Shown: positions 6,347-7,757 of the stretch, piece by piece
Layout: every line of letters begins with the position of its first letter
Position numbering within the stretch: position 1 is the first letter of the stretch
NCBI GenBank assembly: GCA_023136305.1
Contig: JAGLSF010000092.1
Location: 1 to 7,757 of the forward strand
Length of the DNA: 7,757 bases
Direction of reading: 5' to 3'
Source: Spirochaetota bacterium
GTDB lineage: Bacteria > Spirochaetota > B62-G9 > DRHN01
Position numbers and translations under genes: made by a program
The notes under the pieces: model-generated
The model's input: the letters and a program-made list of their open reading frames with translations, nothing else
Told to the model about the DNA's origin: nothing
Database searches by the model: none

Positions 6347-6373
6347 TTCAGATAACAACATACTTTATCTGAA
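6347..6373. promoter_or_regulatory. Perfect 9+9 bp inverted repeat, candidate operator
   Basis: TTCAGATAA (6347-6355) and TTATCTGAA (6365-6373) are exact reverse complements with a 9 bp spacer. The site is centred at 6360, about 80 bp upstream of the predicted transport-operon start, a position suited to an activator or to a second repressor site. It is AT-rich and differs from the CCGG-centred LacI-type palindromes near 7575 and 7705, so it probably serves another regulator. A third copy, TCAGATTA, lies at 6283-6290. As RNA it would make a weak AU-rich hairpin, so a DNA site is more likely. Confidence 0.5.
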
Positions 6374-6426
6374 AAAGGTCGAGCATGCGTTGCCCGCAGC
6401 CAGTGTTGAGCAGCACCTTTCTCATG

Positions 6427-6513
6427 CGATACGCCGTACCTGAAAGAGCGACCACGTATCGTCTGCCGGGGTTGTATATAGCTGTCCCCCACACATATCA
6501 TCCTACGATACGT
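6427..6513 (-). other. Three-segment alternative pairing region at the end of the regulator gene
   Basis: ACGATACGT (6505-6513, inside the last codons of the regulator gene) is the exact reverse complement of ACGTATCGT (6454-6462), and the latter also pairs over 7 bp with CGATACG (6427-6433). In the transcript the middle segment can pair with only one partner at a time. A GGGG/CCCC pair is available inside the first loop. No U-tract follows, so it is not a simple terminator; it may be an attenuator-like structure or a set of repeated protein sites. Confidence 0.35.
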
Positions 6514-7511
6514 CGGGTTGATTCTCTCTCGACCAGCCAAGGGCTCAACACCCGCTTCTCCTCTGTAACCACTCCACCGTCAAGCTGATCGAGCAGAAGC
6601 TTTGCGCCAAGCTCAACCATCCTGCCAATGGGCTGATGAATGGTTGTGAGAGCGGGATGCACCACTGAGGCGATCTCAGTATCATCGAATCCGATCACCG
6701 ATATATCATCGGGGATGGATATGTTGTTCCGCCTGAACAGCCTTAAAACCTGCAGCGCCTTGAAATCGTTGGAGGCGAAAAGTGCGGTCGGTCTATGATT
6801 CAGGCTGAAGATACGCAAAATTCTGTTCAGGTCACCCTCATGCCACTGCCCCTCTTCTAGACTGATGATCAATTCGCTGTCAACGGCAATGCCCCGGTTT
6901 CGATGCTCCGTCATGTATCCCTGCAGCCTCTGCTTCTCCGCCACGGTGAAATCCGACGTTACATAGGCGATTCGCTCATGTCCGAGGGAGAAGAGATAGC
7001 CAACAGCAAGCTGCCCGCCATACTCGTTGTCCAGCGTTACACTCGTCAGCATCCGGCCACTGGCCTCGCGGTCCACCAGAACAAGGGGAATACTCTCTAC
7101 ACCGTCACCTTCGAGCACATGAGAGTAGTCCTGTTCACCCCCGATAACGAGCACACCATCGACACTGTGATTGGTCATTGCCGTGAGTATTGACTGCTCA
7201 ATCTCAGAATCGTTGTCCGCATTGCACATAATCGTGATGTAGCCGAACCGTCTTAAAAAACGCTCCACGTGCCAGCAAGCAAGTGCATAGTAGGGATTTC
7301 TAATATCCTGAATAACCAGCCCTATAGTATTTGTCTTTTTCAGGGCAAGACCGCGGGCTATCGGGCTTGGCTGGAAATTAACCGAGGCAATCGCACTGAG
7401 CACGGCCTCCTTCGTTTGTTTCGAAACGGGTCCGCTCTTGTTGATTACGCGCGAGACGGTACTCTTGGAAACATGTGCCATCTTTGCGATCTCATTGATT
7501 GTTACCGCCAA
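6498..7511 (-). CDS. LacI-family transcriptional regulator (TTG start)
   Basis: Cytoplasmic DNA-binding repressor, 337 aa from TTG at 7511. The N-terminus MAVTINEIAKMAHVSKSTVSRVIN is a standard LacI helix-turn-helix (residues 4-24, recognition segment SKSTVSRV 15-22), followed by the third helix and the hinge helix SPIARGLAL (49-57), in which Leu55 would wedge into the central CpG of the operator. The periplasmic-binding-like effector domain starts at TIGLVIQDIRNPYY and ends in the usual L..ERESTRR tail; FASNDFKALQVLR and DDISVIGFDD are typical core motifs. The frame is open back to 7604, but those 31 extra residues have no homology pattern or good ribosome site, while GGGTAGG (7524-7518) lies 6 nt before the TTG and the resulting N-terminus has family length. 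It probably represses itself through the CCGG palindromes upstream and may control the transport operon 288 bp downstream; effector presumably the transported compound or a derivative. Confidence 0.94.
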   Translation of the reverse strand: MAVTINEIAKMAHVSKSTVSRVINKSGPVSKQTKEAVLSAIASVNFQPSPIARGLALKKTNTIGLVIQDIRNPYYALACWHVERFLRRFGYITIMCNADNDSEIEQSILTAMTNHSVDGVLVIGGEQDYSHVLEGDGVESIPLVLVDREASGRMLTSVTLDNEYGGQLAVGYLFSLGHERIAYVTSDFTVAEKQRLQGYMTEHRNRGIAVDSELIISLEEGQWHEGDLNRILRIFSLNHRPTALFASNDFKALQVLRLFRRNNISIPDDISVIGFDDTEIASVVHPALTTIHQPIGRMVELGAKLLLDQLDGGVVTEEKRVLSPWLVERESTRRIVG

Positions 7512-7517
7512 GAGCAA

Positions 7518-7524
7518 CCTACCC
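7518..7524 (-). promoter_or_regulatory. Ribosome binding site deciding the TTG start of the LacI-family gene
   Basis: GGGTAGG on the minus strand at 7524-7518, 6 nt before TTG at 7511. It is an imperfect Shine-Dalgarno and, with a TTG start, suggests modest repressor synthesis. A second in-frame TTG at 7517 is too close to it. Confidence 0.5.
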
Positions 7525-7566
7525 AATCTTACGTAAAGTGCCAGCCCATTTTGACGCGTATGGGCA

Positions 7567-7582
7567 GTAAAACCGGTTCCAC
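7567..7582. promoter_or_regulatory. Second LacI-type operator candidate, in the regulator leader
   Basis: GTAAAACCGGTTCCAC has a perfect AACCGGTT core (7571-7578) with matching outer GT/AC and two mismatched pairs between them. It shares the AAACCGGTT half with the site at 7698-7711, and its centre is 130 bp from that site's centre. It lies 56 bp upstream of the TTG start, so bound repressor would act as a roadblock or loop partner. Confidence 0.5.
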
Positions 7583-7611
7583 AAAGGCTTTTAAGGAACA
7601 TCAAACTTTAT

Positions 7612-7697
7612 TCATTTTCGAAATGAGCATAACTGTTTGATAATTAAGAAGTTACAATCATCCCTTAAATCATGACTGTGCAACTTCATGACATGAC
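7612..7697 (-). other. Non-coding leader of the regulator gene
   Basis: No credible gene is seen between the operator near 7705 and the operator near 7575. The AT-rich stretch contains a small palindrome, TCATTT-TCG-AAATGA at 7612-7626, and an 8 bp direct repeat CATGACTG at 7671-7678 whose second copy (7692-7699) enters the operator. Neither has a clear assigned role. Confidence 0.4.
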
Positions 7698-7711
7698 TGA
7701 AACCGGTTTTA
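7698..7711. promoter_or_regulatory. LacI-type operator at the regulator's transcription start
   Basis: TGAAACCGGTTTTA holds a perfect 10 bp palindrome AAACCGGTTT (7700-7709) and matches the LacI/GalR-type operator form with a central CpG (compare TGAAACCGGTTTCA). It starts 1 bp after the predicted -10 box, so it would cover the start point and allow steric autorepression. Confidence 0.65.
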
Positions 7712-7712
7712 T

Positions 7713-7741
7713 ACCCTACAACGAGTAGAATACCCTGTCAA
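7713..7741 (-). promoter_or_regulatory. Sigma-70 promoter of the LacI-family gene
   Basis: A perfect -35 TTGACA (7741-7736), 17 bp spacer and a -10 of TAGGGT (7718-7713). The -10 is poor but spacing is ideal, and the LacI-type operator follows directly. Transcription would start near 7706 and give a leader of about 195 nt before the TTG start. An alternative TATAAA on the same strand lies too far (22 bp) from the -35. Confidence 0.55.
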
Positions 7742-7757
7742 GTGTTTTTATCTGCTA

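Noticed and set aside
6361..6366. TATGTT as -10 of an alternative transport promoter
   Set aside because: No hexamer at 16-18 bp upstream resembles TTGACA; the nearest, TCGACC, is too close.
6486..6490. G-rich run after the regulator stop codon as a rho-independent terminator
   Set aside because: GGGG can pair with CCCC about 15 nt on, but the stem is short and no U-tract follows.

Overview
All supported genes lie on the minus strand, so the window reads biologically from right to left. It holds a LacI-family regulator, a complete six-protein-type ABC importer cassette (one Tat-type solute-binding protein, two MalF/MalG-type permeases, two different MalK-type ATPases), and the first 30 codons of what looks like a B12-binding corrinoid protein cut off by the window edge. 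Nothing here is an rRNA, tRNA, CRISPR array or mobile element.

Layout in the direction of transcription: 7757-7512, regulator promoter and leader with two AACCGG-centred palindromes; 7511-6498, LacI-family repressor starting at a TTG codon; 6497-6210, a 288 bp control region with a perfect 9+9 bp inverted repeat, a candidate promoter and two RNA hairpin candidates; 6209-4518, a long (563 aa) binding protein with a twin-arginine signal; 4517-4364, a gap with nested stem-loops; 4363-3425, permease 1; 3424-3296, a 129 bp gap; 3295-2441, permease 2; 2413-1301, ATPase 1; 1274-141, ATPase 2; 92-1, partial corrinoid-protein-like gene. From permease 2 onward the gaps are 27, 26 and 48 bp, each with a Shine-Dalgarno sequence and no terminator, so ATPases and the corrinoid-like gene look co-transcribed.

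The transporter belongs to the carbohydrate/polyol importer superfamily (CUT1-like). Two separate ATPase genes plus an unusually long binding protein resemble, as I recall it, the GlpSTPQV glycerol importer of rhizobia more than maltose-type systems with a single MalK. The two ATPases are asymmetric: ATPase 1 carries LSIND where the ABC signature LSGGQ should be, while ATPase 2 has a normal signature but a GPPGAGKT Walker A. The predicted heterodimer would have one standard and one degenerate ATP site.

The most suggestive biological idea is the link of this importer to a corrinoid protein. Such proteins carry methyl groups for methyltransferases of the MtaB/MtbB/MttB and demethylase types, so the importer may bring in a methylated or methoxylated compound (or glycerol/betaine-like molecule) that is demethylated intracellularly. 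This is inference from 30 codons and gene order. Organism: a bacterium of moderate GC content with Tat export and probably corrinoid-dependent (anaerobic-type) methyl metabolism; Spirochaetota, Desulfobacterota and Bacillota would all fit and I cannot choose. The window begins exactly at a GGATCC (BamHI) site, which may be a clone boundary.
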